A DNA stretch of 64,000 bases from Nitrospirales bacterium (GTDB lineage Bacteria; Nitrospirota; Nitrospiria; Nitrospirales; UBA8639): NCBI GenBank assembly GCA_021604005.1, contig BQIV01000017.1, positions 33,373-97,372 of the forward strand, read 5' to 3'. A model generated the notes under the pieces. It was given only the letters and a program-made list of their open reading frames with translations. It did no database searches and was not told the DNA's origin. A program made the translations under genes and the position numbers. Positions 8,929 to 19,334 of the stretch are shown in pieces; position 1 is the first letter of the stretch; each line of letters begins with the position of its first letter.

Positions 8929-9444
8929 ATGACAACACAATCTTCTATGCCTCATAATCAAAGGTCAGTCGCGTTCATCTGTTATTGGCTTCCGCTATTC
9001 GTCTATGCCGGTACGGTTGCCTTCATCTCCTCATTATCGATGCCCAAAATGCATTTCGAAACATTTGCCCAGGACTATCTCTCAATTTCAGTTGGCTTCT
9101 TTACGAAAATGAACGATAAACTCGTTCATCTCATTGAATATACAATACTCGGCTTACTGACCTATCGAGCCATTCGATTCTCCTGGGGAACGCAACTTGG
9201 GCCGTTGGCGGCGTGTCTCACCGTCTTCGTTGTCGCACTCTTCGGGTGCACCGATGAGTTTCATCAATGGTTTATCCCACTGCGCAGCACTGAAGTCCTT
9301 GATCTGATGGCAGACATTGTGGGAAGTGTGGTTGGCATAGCACTGTGGGAGTGGGGACGAACGCTACCAGCCATTCGATTGCTCGAAGAACAACTCCCTT
9401 GCAAACTCCAACTCATCAAAAGTTTTGCGGCCTCAAAGTTTTAA
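8929..9444 (+). CDS. VanZ family protein
   Basis: 171 residues from the ATG at 8929, with four hydrophobic segments. The VanZ signature is present: NDKLVHLIEYTILGLL, then GCTDEFHQWFIPLRSTEVLDLMADIVGSV. Members are small membrane proteins of uncertain role, some linked to envelope or antibiotic tolerance. The frame is open upstream to a GTG at 8884, but an ATG at 8929 or 8947 is more likely because the extra residues are polar and not conserved in character. The gene is isolated, with 208 and 251 bases of spacer on either side. Confidence 0.85.
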   Translation: MTTQSSMPHNQRSVAFICYWLPLFVYAGTVAFISSLSMPKMHFETFAQDYLSISVGFFTKMNDKLVHLIEYTILGLLTYRAIRFSWGTQLGPLAACLTVFVVALFGCTDEFHQWFIPLRSTEVLDLMADIVGSVVGIALWEWGRTLPAIRLLEEQLPCKLQLIKSFAASKF

Positions 9445-9695
9445 GACACCCACACGTCTCTGCTGATTTACGAAAACACAGTAGAATAACTGACACCAAC
9501 GACATCCCCATTACTCGTAGTCACCTCACCCAGTTCATCAAACTTCCAGCATAGTGTCAGGAACAACGAATCTGCCTATCAGGTTACGATGGCCTAGGAA
9601 CCCTCATCTCTTAAGAATTTGATAAAAGTGACCGAAATATACAAGAAAATACACAACCAAATTGTTTACGAACCACAACCGATCAAGCGCCCTGA

Positions 9696-10589
9696 GTGAA
9701 CACTGACCTTCTCATTCGCATATCAGTCTTCTTGAGTCTTCTCATATTGATGGGATGCTGGGAAGCCCTTGCTCCACGACGCCAAACTCATTCACGGAAA
9801 TCAACACGTTGGATGATCAATTTGGGGATATCCGGCATCAATGTCCTGATCTTGCGCATGTTCTTTCTGTCTGGGGGAGTTGGGACGGCGATCTTCGCTG
9901 AAACAACTGGGTGGGGATTCTTTAACCTCGTCATGTGGCCAACCTGGGTCGAAGGTCTCATGGCCCTCATTCTTCTCGATCTCGTCGTATATGGACAGCA
10001 CGTACTCTTTCACACCATTCCACTCTTCTGGTGTTTGCATAAAGTTCATCATTCCGATACTGAACTCGATGTGACCACCGGCGTGCGCTTTCATCCAGGT
10101 GAAATGGGTATCTCTATGCTCATCAAAATGGGAACGATTATAGTAATTGGCGTCTCACCAGGTATGGTGTTGATGTTTGAATTACTGCTCAATGCGACAG
10201 CGATGTTTAACCATAGTAATGTTCGAATTCCGTTATCGCTGGACCAGTGGCTGCGATGGATTGTGGTTACACCGGACATGCATCGTATCCATCATTCGGT
10301 ACTCGCAGAAGAGACAAATCACAACTATGGGTTTCATCTGTCATGGTGGGATCGTGCCTTTCGGACGTACCAGCGCCAGCCATCGTTGAGTCATGAACAC
10401 ATGCCTCTCGGGCTCGAACAGTTTCGAGACCCGGCGCAACTTACCTGGCTACACCTTCTCGCCTTACCGTTTATGAAGGAAGCAGAATATCAATCCACCA
10501 ACCACGAAGCCTTCAATACAGGTACGCATGCCAGCCCCCAAAGTTATGTCCCAAAAACTGTGAACCCCGAAGTAAAAGTCTTAACCTAG
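9696..10589 (+). CDS. Sterol desaturase / fatty acid hydroxylase family protein
   Basis: 297 residues with four or so membrane segments in the N-terminal half. The eight-histidine diiron motifs are visible in order: HVLFH near residue 108, HKVHHSD near 117, NHSNVRIP near 172, MHRIHHSVLAEETNHNYGF near 192. This superfamily uses a diiron centre to hydroxylate or desaturate lipid substrates in the membrane; the substrate here cannot be told. The start is a GTG at 9696; no better ATG precedes the first helix. The gene is not in an obvious operon. Confidence 0.9.
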   Translation: MNTDLLIRISVFLSLLILMGCWEALAPRRQTHSRKSTRWMINLGISGINVLILRMFFLSGGVGTAIFAETTGWGFFNLVMWPTWVEGLMALILLDLVVYGQHVLFHTIPLFWCLHKVHHSDTELDVTTGVRFHPGEMGISMLIKMGTIIVIGVSPGMVLMFELLLNATAMFNHSNVRIPLSLDQWLRWIVVTPDMHRIHHSVLAEETNHNYGFHLSWWDRAFRTYQRQPSLSHEHMPLGLEQFRDPAQLTWLHLLALPFMKEAEYQSTNHEAFNTGTHASPQSYVPKTVNPEVKVLT

Positions 10590-11099
10590 AAAGTTCAGAA
10601 CGCCAATATCTAACCTGAAAACTCGTCAAGACTCCACAGCATTGCAGCAAGGCTCTCTCCTCGTGAACCAGAGCTTCGGGTCGTTGGTCATGTCTCTCCA
10701 TACATCACCCTACCCTACACTCAATAGCCTACAACGACGAAAATATACGTGAGCGAAGCTTGAAGACAGTATACGGAGCAAGGTAATAGGCCAAGACGGA
10801 ATGACCCACGCCCCACATCGCTCCGGATAATCCATGAAGAAAGACTCCAGCGAAAGGAAGGAGAAACACGATGAGAATCATCGCAATCGCGATGCGAATA
10901 TGCTGCTCATAAAAACGCTGACGTTGAGCACTGTGCAAGGAGTCAGCAAATCAAACATCAGGAGGAGAGGCCATGAGGATAGAACACGAACCTAGAGAGC
11001 GTAAAGAATGGATCAGGGGAAATCGGCCTTGCGCACAACTGTTGTGTCACGAATAACCAACGGGATATTTCGGGGCATTGAAACAGAAATATAAGACCC
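10590..11099. other. Intergenic stretch, no confident gene
   Basis: 510 bases between the hydroxylase gene and the zinc-ribbon gene. The only candidate is a 69-residue minus-strand frame at 10729..10938 (listed separately). The rest shows no coding pattern, RNA gene or clear terminator. Confidence 0.5.
10729..10938 (-). CDS. Possible small membrane protein
   Basis: 69 codons starting with TTG at 10938 and containing one convincing hydrophobic segment (IAIAMILIVFLLPFAGVFLHGL) with a positively charged N-terminal side. No ribosome site of the usual kind is positioned for the TTG, and the frame is closed by a TGA five codons upstream. It may be a genuine small membrane protein or the remnant of a longer one. 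I do not recognise it. Confidence 0.28.
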   Translation of the reverse strand: MHSAQRQRFYEQHIRIAIAMILIVFLLPFAGVFLHGLSGAMWGVGHSVLAYYLAPYTVFKLRSRIFSSL

Positions 11100-11459
11100 C
11101 TAACTTTCCATCATCTCTAACCGGGCATCAAACTCATGACCACAGGAGACGCAACGGATGCAATCAGATTCCACGATCGGTTCGTCATCCCGGATGCCCA
11201 TACCTCCACAATCTGGACATTGCGACAGGTGCAGAACTTCGTCTTGGAGATTTTCATAGCGGGTACCACGTAAGCAGTAAATCGGTTGTCCATCAAGCAT
11301 CCACGGTTCGCAAGCTTTATTCACGACAGGCAGAGCAATGTAATGATGATTGGCATAGTCTTGAATTTCCTGATGAGTATTCAACCCATCTTTAATGAGC
11401 TTATCGGTTTTCGCGTCATAAATAGCACCATCTTTCACCACAGCTTTTGTTGGTCCCAT
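11100..11459 (-). CDS. Hypothetical protein with C-terminal zinc-ribbon
   Basis: 119 residues. Near the C-terminus are two Cys pairs, CPDCGG and CIRCVSCGHEFD, arranged like a zinc ribbon; another two Cys lie in KACEPW and YCLRG. The N-terminal half is soluble and unremarkable. AGGTGT lies just upstream of the ATG at 11459, so the start is good. Unknown function; a nucleic-acid or protein-binding ribbon is possible. It is a single gene, facing the hydroxylase gene. Confidence 0.8.
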   Translation of the reverse strand: MGPTKAVVKDGAIYDAKTDKLIKDGLNTHQEIQDYANHHYIALPVVNKACEPWMLDGQPIYCLRGTRYENLQDEVLHLSQCPDCGGMGIRDDEPIVESDCIRCVSCGHEFDARLEMMES

Positions 11460-11717
11460 GAGACACCTCCATTGGAAATGATAGACCTATTTAAAAATCT
11501 GTGTATTCGGACAAGTATGCCATAAACACCTCTCACAAAAACAACATAGGAGTGCACATAGCCTCGCCATCCAAGATAGGCGACGGAAAGGCACAGTTAC
11601 CAGCACAGGAATATCCACACACTTCCAGATCAAAAAGGCCGTTCCCTCGTCAATACAAAAGAGTAAAACGATAAGGATCTAAATGACCCCTTGACGTTGC
11701 TCGTACAAAAACGTCAC

Positions 11718-12041
11718 TTATTTACTTTTCTTCTTTGTGGATTTCCCCCACGTTTCTTTTAAGACCGACTTCCACTCATCACGAGACACGGCTGGCATCG
11801 TCTTAATGCGGATATGCCCCATTGAAGCATTGAGGACCCCGGCCTTTATGGCAGCGCGATTATGCGGAAATTCCAAGATAGCCACCACATCATATTCACC
11901 CAGACAATAATACGCATGCACCAACTTGCCACCCAAGGATTCCACATTCTTCTTCACCATGTCAGACCGTGCGATACCTTTCGCCTTCATGGTCTTCAAC
12001 CCTTCGTGTGTAAAGTTCACTAAGCTCACATAGACAGGCAT
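11718..12041 (-). CDS. GYD-domain protein
   Basis: 107 residues. The opening YVSLVNFTHEGLKTMK, the central GGKLVHAYYCLGEYDVVAILEFP and the ending KTMPAVSRDEW match the GYD domain, a small ferredoxin-like fold related to the Lrp/AsnC ligand-binding domain. The C-terminal tail is lysine rich. AGGAGG stands six bases before the ATG, which is an excellent start. Function in the cell is unknown for the family. Downstream spacing to the next minus-strand gene is 258 bases, so it is likely monocistronic. Confidence 0.9.
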   Translation of the reverse strand: MPVYVSLVNFTHEGLKTMKAKGIARSDMVKKNVESLGGKLVHAYYCLGEYDVVAILEFPHNRAAIKAGVLNASMGHIRIKTMPAVSRDEWKSVLKETWGKSTKKKSK

Positions 12042-12842
12042 GGTGCACCTCCTGTTGATGTAATAAATAATGAAAACGTCTCTTCTCGAAATAGCATAAG
12101 AGTATCCTAAAGAAAAAGCTCGAGGAAGGATAGTCTTTTTTGTCTAGAGCCTCGAGTTACGAGCGCAACGGAGAAATCCCCAGCAAGGTAATTGCGTAAA
12201 AAATAGGATCACTCACCAAAGATTCAATCAAAGAAAACGTGGTAGGTGAAATATGGAAGTGAGGCAAGCACACAAGAATTGATGTCGAGAGTATTGAAGA
12301 ATTTAACTCGTCGATAGCGAGCTAGTCCTGACATTCATTAAAGGGTGCCTCTAAAAAATCTGGTTTTTGGTGTGAGTGCAAGAACGCTACCCGAGCAACT
12401 TGGGCACCTGTTATCGTTCTCGTGGAAAGGAGAATCCATCCCAACAACGGAAAGATGGCAGTACCGTCTGCCCTCTGGCCCATCGTGCCCAAGGCCACTG
12501 CCCTAAGCTTTGGCTCATCTTCCATTTCGTCGACGTGAACAGAGACGGCCATTTGCGAGGGAAGACTTCATGATCCACGATGCAACAAATACGAGCCAAG
12601 TACCATGACGGCCAGTAGAGCAAAGAGGACTGCCACAGCGTCATGAACCGTCTCAAGTTTGACTATAGCCGTCTCAACTATAGCGAAACCGCATAACGTT
12701 CAGCCGAATGTACATCACGTACACAGCGCAACAGTACACATTGTACAAGCAAAAGTTAAAAGGTACGGCTATAACTTACACTGAGGACAATGAAGATAAG
12801 GGCGAGCAAAGACCGCGTTTGACGATCAGATAAAAGAGTTGA
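12042..12842. other. Long spacer with no confident gene
   Basis: About 800 bases. Two overlapping minus-strand frames (12322..12552 and 12411..12656) exist. A short hydrophobic stretch (DAVAVLFALLAVMVLGSYLL) can be read near 12570-12640 in a third reading of the minus strand, but it has no start codon and is closed by TGA. This may be decayed coding sequence. An inverted repeat GCTCGAGG...CCTCGAG lies near 12118-12155, upstream of the GYD gene. Confidence 0.4.
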
Positions 12843-13208
12843 TCACTCTGGGTCACGATGAACCGTGTCGAGGGAAAAAGCGGGCACACAGACAGCCACG
12901 TATTCAGCCCCACCCTGTTCTGGAGAGCTGTACCGCACCCATTCTCCTGGCGAACAGACAATGGCTTGACCAGCGAGAACATCAAAAGCTCCCTGCTCAT
13001 GCTCGACACGGAGCATGCCTTTCAACACCACCGTCGTTTCGGTGAAGTCCGGGCGCTGTCCAGGTTCCACCCAGCCTTGAGGCGAGACCATCTTGGCAAC
13101 ACTGATCGATTCATCGTTGGTTGCGACGCGTCCTGTATATTCTTCAATACGTTTTGGTTTATTACCAGCGGAGGTTATCACCGAAGGGTCTTCAATCAAT
13201 CGCGGCAT
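12843..13208 (-). CDS. Cupin-domain protein
   Basis: 121 residues from the ATG at 13208, which has AGGAGG eight bases upstream; the longer frame to 13328 is not needed. The protein has an N-terminal segment PRLIEDPSVI, then a cupin core with EPGQRPDFTETTVVLKGMLRVEHEQGAFDVLAGQAIVCSPG split over its two motifs. It resembles small EutQ-like cupins. The usual metal-binding His residues are not clearly conserved, so a binding rather than catalytic role is possible. It is a paralogue of the partial gene at the left edge and is divergent from tex. Confidence 0.88.
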   Translation of the reverse strand: MPRLIEDPSVITSAGNKPKRIEEYTGRVATNDESISVAKMVSPQGWVEPGQRPDFTETTVVLKGMLRVEHEQGAFDVLAGQAIVCSPGEWVRYSSPEQGGAEYVAVCVPAFSLDTVHRDPE

Positions 13209-13409
13209 CGAGAGGTCCTCCTTATGACATTCAGCATAACGTAGGCCACAAACCCTAATCAGCTCGTACGTAGGTGTCAAGAACTTTAGAAAAATATTTG
13301 GAGAAACATACGACATACAAGGAGACAAATTTTAGGGGTATGTTGAGCACATCCTGTGATATGGTGAGACCATCGTTCCATATACAAGCCACAAGGATTG
13401 AGACACGCC

Positions 13410-15563
13410 ATGAAACCAGAAACATATGTCCACACAATTGCCACGGAACTGGGGATCACGAACAAGCAGGTAACCGTCACGATGGAGCTATTGGATGATG
13501 GCGCCACTGTTCCCTTTCTCGCACGCTACCGAAAAGAAAAAACTGGAGGGCTCGATGAGGTTGTGATTACGTCCATTCGAGATCGAGTGGCTCAACTGCG
13601 AGAGTTAGACAAACGTCGTGCGGCCATTTTGTCTTCACTTGAAGAACAAGGCAATCTCACAGACGATCTCCAAGGCCACGTTCAAGGTGCCACTTCGATG
13701 GCGGAATTAGAGGACCTGTACCTACCCTACCGACCCAAACGTCGCACCCGCGCCATGATCGCCAAAGAAAAAGGGTTAGAACCGCTAGCCAAAATCCTCT
13801 GGGATCAAGGTACGCAGCTGGATGTTGTGGCAGAAGCCGGCACGTATCTCAATGAAGACAAGGGCGTGGAGTCGCAAGAAGACGCGTTGGCAGGCGCACG
13901 TGATATTATGGCTGAATGGATCAACGAAGATCAGCAAGCTCGCGCAGCCATGCGCGCGCTGTTTTTAGAACACGGCATGTTCAAGACCACCGGCATGCGA
14001 GGAAAAGATATTCAAGCAAGCAAATATCGGGATTATGCGGAATGGGAAGAACCGGTGGCGACGGCACCATCCCATCGGGTACTCGCGATGCGCCGGGGAG
14101 AACAGGAAGAGTTCTTGAGCCTTCGTATCGTTGTGCCGGAACACACAGCGCACTCTTTATTACAACGCCTGTTTGTAAAAGGAAGTGGGCTGTCAACAGA
14201 CCAGGTAATCATGGCCATCCAAGATAGCTTCACTCGACTCCTGTCCCTCTCCATGGAGACGGAAACCCGTGTGGCAACCAAAGCTCGGGCGGATCAGACT
14301 GCCATTGAAGTGTTTGCACAAAACGTCCAGCAGCTACTCATGGCCTCACCTTTGGGCCAGAAAGCGGTGCTAGCCATCGATCCAGGGTTTCGCACCGGAT
14401 GTAAAGTCGTCTGTCTTGATAGACAAGGCAATTTGCTCTATACGGATACCATTTACCCTCATCAGGGAACGGGCGCTGCTTCCAAAGCAGGAGACACGAT
14501 CAGAGAGTTATGCAAGAAATTTGAAATTGAAGCCATTGCCATTGGAAATGGAACGGCAGGACGGGAAACCGAAACGTTTCTTCGCACATTGTCCTTACCC
14601 CCAGTCATTTCCCTCGTGATGGTCAATGAAAGCGGGGCCTCTGTCTATTCCGCTTCAGCCGTCGCACGTGAAGAATTTCCCGATCAAGATGTGACAGTAC
14701 GTGGTGCAGTCTCCATCGGTCGGCGACTGATGGATCCACTAGCCGAACTCGTCAAGATCGACCCCAAAGCCATCGGAGTTGGGCAATATCAACACGATGT
14801 CGATCAGGGCATCTTGAAGCAACGTCTCCAGGATGTGGTCATTCGTTGCGTAAATCGGGTTGGAGTCGATGTCAATATGGCTAGTCCGCAACTCCTTACC
14901 GCTGTGTCTGGTGTCGGTCCACAACTGGCTCAGAACATCGTCACGTATCGACAGGAATATGGCCCCTTTCGAAATCGAACGGCTTTAAAAAAAGTTCCGC
15001 GATTGGGAGCGAAAGCATTTGAACAAGCAGCAGGATTTTTACGCATTACCGATGGCGATCATCCACTAGATGCCAGCGCAGTGCATCCGGAGCGATATCC
15101 AGTGGTCAATACCATGGCTAAAGATTTAGGCTGTACGGTGAAAGAATTAATGAACGACCTGGAGCAACAACAATCGATCAATCTCAATCAATACATCACA
15201 GAGGAAGTCGGGAAGCCGACATTAACCGATATTCTGACCGAATTGGCGAAACCAGGTCGTGATCCACGCGAACAATTTGAACCAGTACGTTTCAATGAAG
15301 ACGTGCAATCCATCGAACAAGTCGAACCCGGCATGGTTCTTTCTGGTGTTATCACCAATGTGACGGCTTTTGGTGCCTTCGTCGATATCGGCGTGCATCA
15401 AGATGGCCTCGTCCATATTAGTCAACTGGCCAATAGATATATTCGCGATCCGAACGACGTTGTCCACGTCAATCAACAAGTCAAAGTGACGGTCATGGAA
15501 GTCGATATTCCACGCAAGCGTATTGCGTTGTCGATGAAAGCTAGCTCAACCGAAACACACTGA
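13410..15563 (+). CDS. tex: Tex-type RNA-binding transcription accessory protein
   Basis: 717 residues from the ATG at 13410. Order of domains: N-terminal helical Tex domain with VPFLARYRKEKTGGLDE, a YqgF/RNase H-like domain (AIDPGFRTGCKVVCLD near residue 330), helix-hairpin-helix repeats (VDVNMASPQLLTAVSGVG), and a C-terminal S1 RNA-binding domain (VLSGVITNVTAFGAFVDIGV) from about residue 640. Tex is a conserved nucleic-acid-binding protein that influences transcription. A TTG at 13398 is in frame but has no properly spaced ribosome site. Two decayed copies of its S1-encoding DNA are found downstream at about 17498 and 19795. Confidence 0.97.
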   Translation: MKPETYVHTIATELGITNKQVTVTMELLDDGATVPFLARYRKEKTGGLDEVVITSIRDRVAQLRELDKRRAAILSSLEEQGNLTDDLQGHVQGATSMAELEDLYLPYRPKRRTRAMIAKEKGLEPLAKILWDQGTQLDVVAEAGTYLNEDKGVESQEDALAGARDIMAEWINEDQQARAAMRALFLEHGMFKTTGMRGKDIQASKYRDYAEWEEPVATAPSHRVLAMRRGEQEEFLSLRIVVPEHTAHSLLQRLFVKGSGLSTDQVIMAIQDSFTRLLSLSMETETRVATKARADQTAIEVFAQNVQQLLMASPLGQKAVLAIDPGFRTGCKVVCLDRQGNLLYTDTIYPHQGTGAASKAGDTIRELCKKFEIEAIAIGNGTAGRETETFLRTLSLPPVISLVMVNESGASVYSASAVAREEFPDQDVTVRGAVSIGRRLMDPLAELVKIDPKAIGVGQYQHDVDQGILKQRLQDVVIRCVNRVGVDVNMASPQLLTAVSGVGPQLAQNIVTYRQEYGPFRNRTALKKVPRLGAKAFEQAAGFLRITDGDHPLDASAVHPERYPVVNTMAKDLGCTVKELMNDLEQQQSINLNQYITEEVGKPTLTDILTELAKPGRDPREQFEPVRFNEDVQSIEQVEPGMVLSGVITNVTAFGAFVDIGVHQDGLVHISQLANRYIRDPNDVVHVNQQVKVTVMEVDIPRKRIALSMKASSTETH

Positions 15564-15709
15564 GCAAACATGCCTTCCCTCTCCATTAAAAAGAACGTGA
15601 GCGGAAGTGCGAACAAGGAATGTGCTTCGAGAGTTACGTCATCCACATTGAGAAACTGAAGGAACACAACCATTTGAATGATATTTTGTACGATGGGAAA
15701 GCAGAGTTC

Positions 15710-17362
15710 CTACGATGCCGATGCTAAGATCTTTGAAATCAGAGCCTGCGCTTCTTTTTGAATGTCTCTAAGATGCGGCTCACCTCGAAAACTCTCTGCA
15801 TAAATCTTATAGACATCTTCCGTTCCCGACGGGCGAGCAGCAAACCACCCATTCTCCGTCATCACCTTTAAGCCACCAATCGCACTCCCCGTTCCAGGCG
15901 CTTCAGTCAAAATGTTGGTTATCCTCTCCCCTGCTAACTCCGATGCTTGAATCTGCTGAGGCGTAAGTTGCTTGAGAATGGCTTTCTGCGCAGGCGTGGC
16001 TGGCGCATCAATGCGTTCATAGACTGGAGTCCCTAGCTCTTTCGTCAGATCGAGATACAGTTGACCCGGATCACGACCGGTAGAAGCCATCATCTCTGCC
16101 GCCAGCAGATCCATGATGATTCCATCTTTATCGGTTGTCCACACCGTTCCATCACGACGAAGTAACGAGGCCCCGGCACTCTCTTCTCCCCCAAAACCAA
16201 TAGAGCCATCACGCAGTCCATTCACAAACCACTTAAATCCAACAGGGACTTCAACGAGACGCCGCCCTAACTTGGCCGCCACTCGATCAATCATCCCGCT
16301 ACTAACGACCGTCTTCCCAACCGCAGCATCCTTTCCCCAGCCAGAGCGTTGGGTGAACAGATAAGAAATAGCCACCGATAGATAGTGGTTGGGATTCATC
16401 AATCCCGCACTCCGCGTCACAATCCCATGCCGGTCGTGATCGGTGTCATTTGCAAACGCAATATCAAAACGATCCTTCAAGGCAATGAGCCCGGCCATGG
16501 CGTGCGAGGAAGAGCAGTCCATGCGAATCTTCCCATCCCAATCCAAATTCATAAAGCGAAACGTTGGATCCACATCTTCATGCACAACAGTAACGGCAAA
16601 GTTATATCGCTCGGCAATGGGTCCCCAATAAGCCACTCCCGCTCCACCGAGCGGGTCAACCCCAATGGACAGTTGCGCACCCCGGATCAATTCCATATCG
16701 ATCACTGAGCCTAAATCTTCAACAAACGCACCCACATAGTCATACGGCTTTGTGGTCGATGCTCGACGGGCCTTCTCATATGAAATGCGTCTCACCTCGC
16801 GCAAGTCGTCAGCCAGTAACGCATTGGCCTGCTTTTCAATCCAGGTGGTGACCTCGGAATCCGCCGGACCGCCATGAGGCGGGTTGTACTTAAAGCCGCC
16901 ATCTTCTGGTGGGTTGTGTGAAGGGGTAATCACGATGCCGTCGGCAACTCCCGTCTTCCGACCTTGATTGTAGGCCAGGATGGCATGAGAAATAACCGGA
17001 GTCGGCGTGTACCCATTGTCACGGTCCACCATCACCACCACGCCATTGGCAGCCAACACTTCAAGCGTACTGACCAAAGCCGGTTCTGAAAGCGCATGCG
17101 TATCCATTCCTAAAAAAAGTGGTCCGTCAATGCGTTGTTGCTGACGATACAGACAGATCGCCTGAGCCGTTGCCAAAATATGGGCTTCATTAAATGATAA
17201 CTTCAACGAGGAACCCCGATGCCCCGATGTCCCAAAGGCCACTCGTTGTTCAGGCACCGACGGGTCTGGACGAGCAGTGTAATAGGCGGTGACTAATCGA
17301 GGAATATTGGCAAGCATGGAAGGTTCGGTTGGTTTTCCAGCGAGGGGGCTGAGGTTTTTCAT
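15710..17362 (-). CDS. pgm: Phosphoglucomutase (alpha-D-glucose-phosphate-specific)
   Basis: 550 residues. Substrate-loop signature [14 protein letters not shown] lies near residue 43, the catalytic Ser loop is [20 protein letters not shown] near 146, the magnesium loop is [12 protein letters not shown] near 302, and the sugar loop is GGEESAGAS near 392. The order and length match the bacterial Pgm family that interconverts glucose-1-phosphate and glucose-6-phosphate, feeding glycogen and nucleotide-sugar synthesis. It is convergent with tex, with 146 bases between the stops. No neighbour in an operon. Confidence 0.96.
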   Translation of the reverse strand: MKNLSPLAGKPTEPSMLANIPRLVTAYYTARPDPSVPEQRVAFGTSGHRGSSLKLSFNEAHILATAQAICLYRQQQRIDGPLFLGMDTHALSEPALVSTLEVLAANGVVVMVDRDNGYTPTPVISHAILAYNQGRKTGVADGIVITPSHNPPEDGGFKYNPPHGGPADSEVTTWIEKQANALLADDLREVRRISYEKARRASTTKPYDYVGAFVEDLGSVIDMELIRGAQLSIGVDPLGGAGVAYWGPIAERYNFAVTVVHEDVDPTFRFMNLDWDGKIRMDCSSSHAMAGLIALKDRFDIAFANDTDHDRHGIVTRSAGLMNPNHYLSVAISYLFTQRSGWGKDAAVGKTVVSSGMIDRVAAKLGRRLVEVPVGFKWFVNGLRDGSIGFGGEESAGASLLRRDGTVWTTDKDGIIMDLLAAEMMASTGRDPGQLYLDLTKELGTPVYERIDAPATPAQKAILKQLTPQQIQASELAGERITNILTEAPGTGSAIGGLKVMTENGWFAARPSGTEDVYKIYAESFRGEPHLRDIQKEAQALISKILASAS

Positions 17363-17497
17363 ACAATCTCCACGTTCATAAAAAGGTAAACGTCACAACG
17401 CTTGAGGTTTCAACGAGACAAGACAGACCATACCGATATTCACCGACATATTCAAAGGTACTTTCCTTCGTCACTTTCCCGCTTGGTTTGCTCTAAA

Positions 17498-17635
17498 GTC
17501 GTCACCATGTGACTGCGCTTTGGAGCCTTTGTCGATATCGAAGTGCATCAGGATAGCCTCGTCCATATTCAGTCTACCTGAGAATCGATGTCTTAGCATT
17601 CCCAATACAATCGTCTAAGTCAACCAATAAAACAA
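17498..17635 (+). pseudogene. Decayed fragment of tex S1 domain
   Basis: The DNA aligns by eye with tex 15352..15485: the shared blocks are gtcgatatcg, gtgcatca, gcctcgtccatatt and later caacca/caatca. Several substitutions and small indels break the frame. It covers the part encoding GAFVDIGVHQDGLVHI and what follows. It stands alone in the spacer between pgm and the VapC-like gene. It cannot be functional as coding sequence. Confidence 0.75.
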
Positions 17636-17716
17636 CGTATGATCTTTCTATGTAGACAGAGCTGAAGTGAGGGCAAGCCATGAACCTGTATGAGAGAAAT
17701 TCTCAATAAGTCTGAC

Positions 17717-18130
17717 TTATGTGGGCAGAACTAACACCTTCGCCGACAAACACGTTTTCCGAAGTTTACTGTCGAGAGTCGCTAATGGCATATCACGTCG
17801 CTTGGCAAGTTCAAGGTATGAGGCATCGTAGGTCGTTAAGTCATACTTTTTAGCCAACGACAGGGTATCATTAAGCGATTCTTCTGTAGAGGCATCATCA
17901 ATCTCCACTGGTAACGCACGAAATTCTCTGACCAGACGACTCATGTCCCGGACCGTCAATCTTCCTCGCCTCACAGCAACCAGTAATACATTGCCAATCT
18001 CCAACGGCCAAACGGGCGGCGCAACGACTAACTCGGTGCTCAGACGATCAGCTAAGGGGTCAAGGATGGGGTTGGATTCGTCAGGGAGAGCCCATGCTAA
18101 TGCGACAGAACTATCCAGCACAAACGACAT
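17717..18130 (-). CDS. PIN-domain ribonuclease toxin (VapC-like)
   Basis: 137 residues. The PIN active-site acids are visible: Asp6 in FVLDSSVALAW, Glu near residue 45 in PLEIGNVLL, Asp near 101 in TTYDASYLELA and Asp near 119 in ATLDSKL. VapC toxins cleave RNA and are held inactive by their antitoxin. The start codon overlaps the antitoxin stop by one base (TGATG), the usual arrangement of type II pairs. The gene lies between two relics of the tex gene, in an accessory patch. Confidence 0.92.
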   Translation of the reverse strand: MSFVLDSSVALAWALPDESNPILDPLADRLSTELVVAPPVWPLEIGNVLLVAVRRGRLTVRDMSRLVREFRALPVEIDDASTEESLNDTLSLAKKYDLTTYDASYLELAKRRDMPLATLDSKLRKTCLSAKVLVLPT

Positions 18131-18402
18131 CAGTAGCGGTGTCCTTGGTGGGCTAAATTACGAAGCCTTTCACCTTTCTTCAGTAATCTTTGCATTTGCA
18201 TTCCACGTTTACGCAGAGTCTCGCGAAATACACGAATATTGGAAATCGTCCGACGCACCGCCTCACCATCCGTCCGAGTCACAGGGACAAGTTCAGCGAC
18301 TGGCCGGCCATGTTTCGTGATCACAAAGTGCTCACCTTTTTGGGTACGTTCCAGTAATTGCGGCAAATGGGTTTTTGCATCATACGCGCCAACTTCTGGC
18401 AT
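18130..18402 (-). CDS. Type II antitoxin, Phd/YefM family
   Basis: 90 residues. The N-terminal VGAYDAKTHLPQLLERTQKGEHFVITKHGRPVAELVPV segment is the classic Phd/YefM DNA-binding and dimer fold, with a basic C-terminal tail that would wrap the toxin. It is followed immediately by the PIN-domain toxin gene. Such antitoxins usually repress their own promoter; the 60 bases upstream contain an imperfect palindrome (tagcc...ctag near 18428), which could be the operator. Confidence 0.9.
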   Translation of the reverse strand: MPEVGAYDAKTHLPQLLERTQKGEHFVITKHGRPVAELVPVTRTDGEAVRRTISNIRVFRETLRKRGMQMQRLLKKGERLRNLAHQGHRY

Positions 18403-18605
18403 ACATCACACTCCTTCATTATTCAGACTAGCCTTAGACTAGTTTATTCTAAGTTCTCTTCCACGTCAATATCAAAGGACGCTAAGGAAAATTGGCCAAA
18501 GGCGCGTATTCATCAGATGCTCACAACGTTTCGCTGCTACACATCGTCATAACTGGGTCATTTTCCCAGTTGGATTTTGCATCTTCATCCAAAAGATCGA
18601 CCGGT

Positions 18606-19334
18606 CTACACAGACTTAATCTGTTCTCGAACCCATTCGTGAATGATCTTGACCATCTCCGGTGTGTGCTCGGAAAACACGTGGTCTGCACCTTCAATCT
18701 GCAGAAGCTGCTTGGGGTCATTGGCTTGTTCGTAAATATCGAGCGAGTCCTGGAGAGGGACCACGTCATCTGCCGTTCCGTGGACGAGCAGCCAGGGAAC
18801 CTGAATCGATAGGGCGCAGGGAAGAACGGTTCCAATGGTCTCGGTGTCATCAATAAACGCCTGCGATAGCGGACATGTCGGCTCGTCCCACATACAGCCC
18901 GTATCCGGCATCACGTCACTGAACTCGCGTTGCGCGAACGCTTTCGTATGCACCATTCCGGCAAGTGAAACGAGTCTGACAATACGAGTGTCTGTGCTAG
19001 CTCGAAGCACACCGACGGCTCCTCCCATACTATGGCCAACATACAGGATGTTCCATCCGTCAAGCGCGTCGATCACGCAACCAAGGTCTTCCACTTCCTT
19101 TGAGATCGTAGAGTCCTCGAATCGACCTTCCGAATCGCCGTTGCCGGAAAACGACATTCTGAGCGCTGGAATACCATCGGTTGACAATGCTTCAGCCAAC
19201 GCGACGACGAACGGGCGATCCTTATTACCCGTGACCCCATGCCCGATGACCACGACGACCTTCTTACCTGCCTCGCCTTGGTGGAATGTGTAGTCGATCT
19301 TTTCGCCTTCAACATTGCGAATAGTTCCAAACAT
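18606..19334 (-). CDS. Alpha/beta hydrolase
   Basis: 242 residues. Oxyanion region VVVIGHGVTGNKDRP, nucleophile elbow YVGHSMGGAVG (Ser near residue 101), acidic residue in LLVHGTADDVVP near 188, and His in GADHVFSEHTPE near 220 give a full catalytic triad. The family includes serine esterases and acyl-peptide hydrolases; the substrate is not predictable. A GGGG site precedes the ATG at 19334. The gene sits between two antitoxin genes in the accessory patch but looks intact. Confidence 0.9.
   Translation of the reverse strand: MFGTIRNVEGEKIDYTFHQGEAGKKVVVVIGHGVTGNKDRPFVVALAEALSTDGIPALRMSFSGNGDSEGRFEDSTISKEVEDLGCVIDALDGWNILYVGHSMGGAVGVLRASTDTRIVRLVSLAGMVHTKAFAQREFSDVMPDTGCMWDEPTCPLSQAFIDDTETIGTVLPCALSIQVPWLLVHGTADDVVPLQDSLDIYEQANDPKQLLQIEGADHVFSEHTPEMVKIIHEWVREQIKSV

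Noticed and set aside
12322..12656. Two minus-strand frames with one hydrophobic stretch nearby
   Set aside because: The hydrophobic stretch lies in a third reading with no start codon; the frames have no ribosome site. Possibly debris, not supportable as genes.
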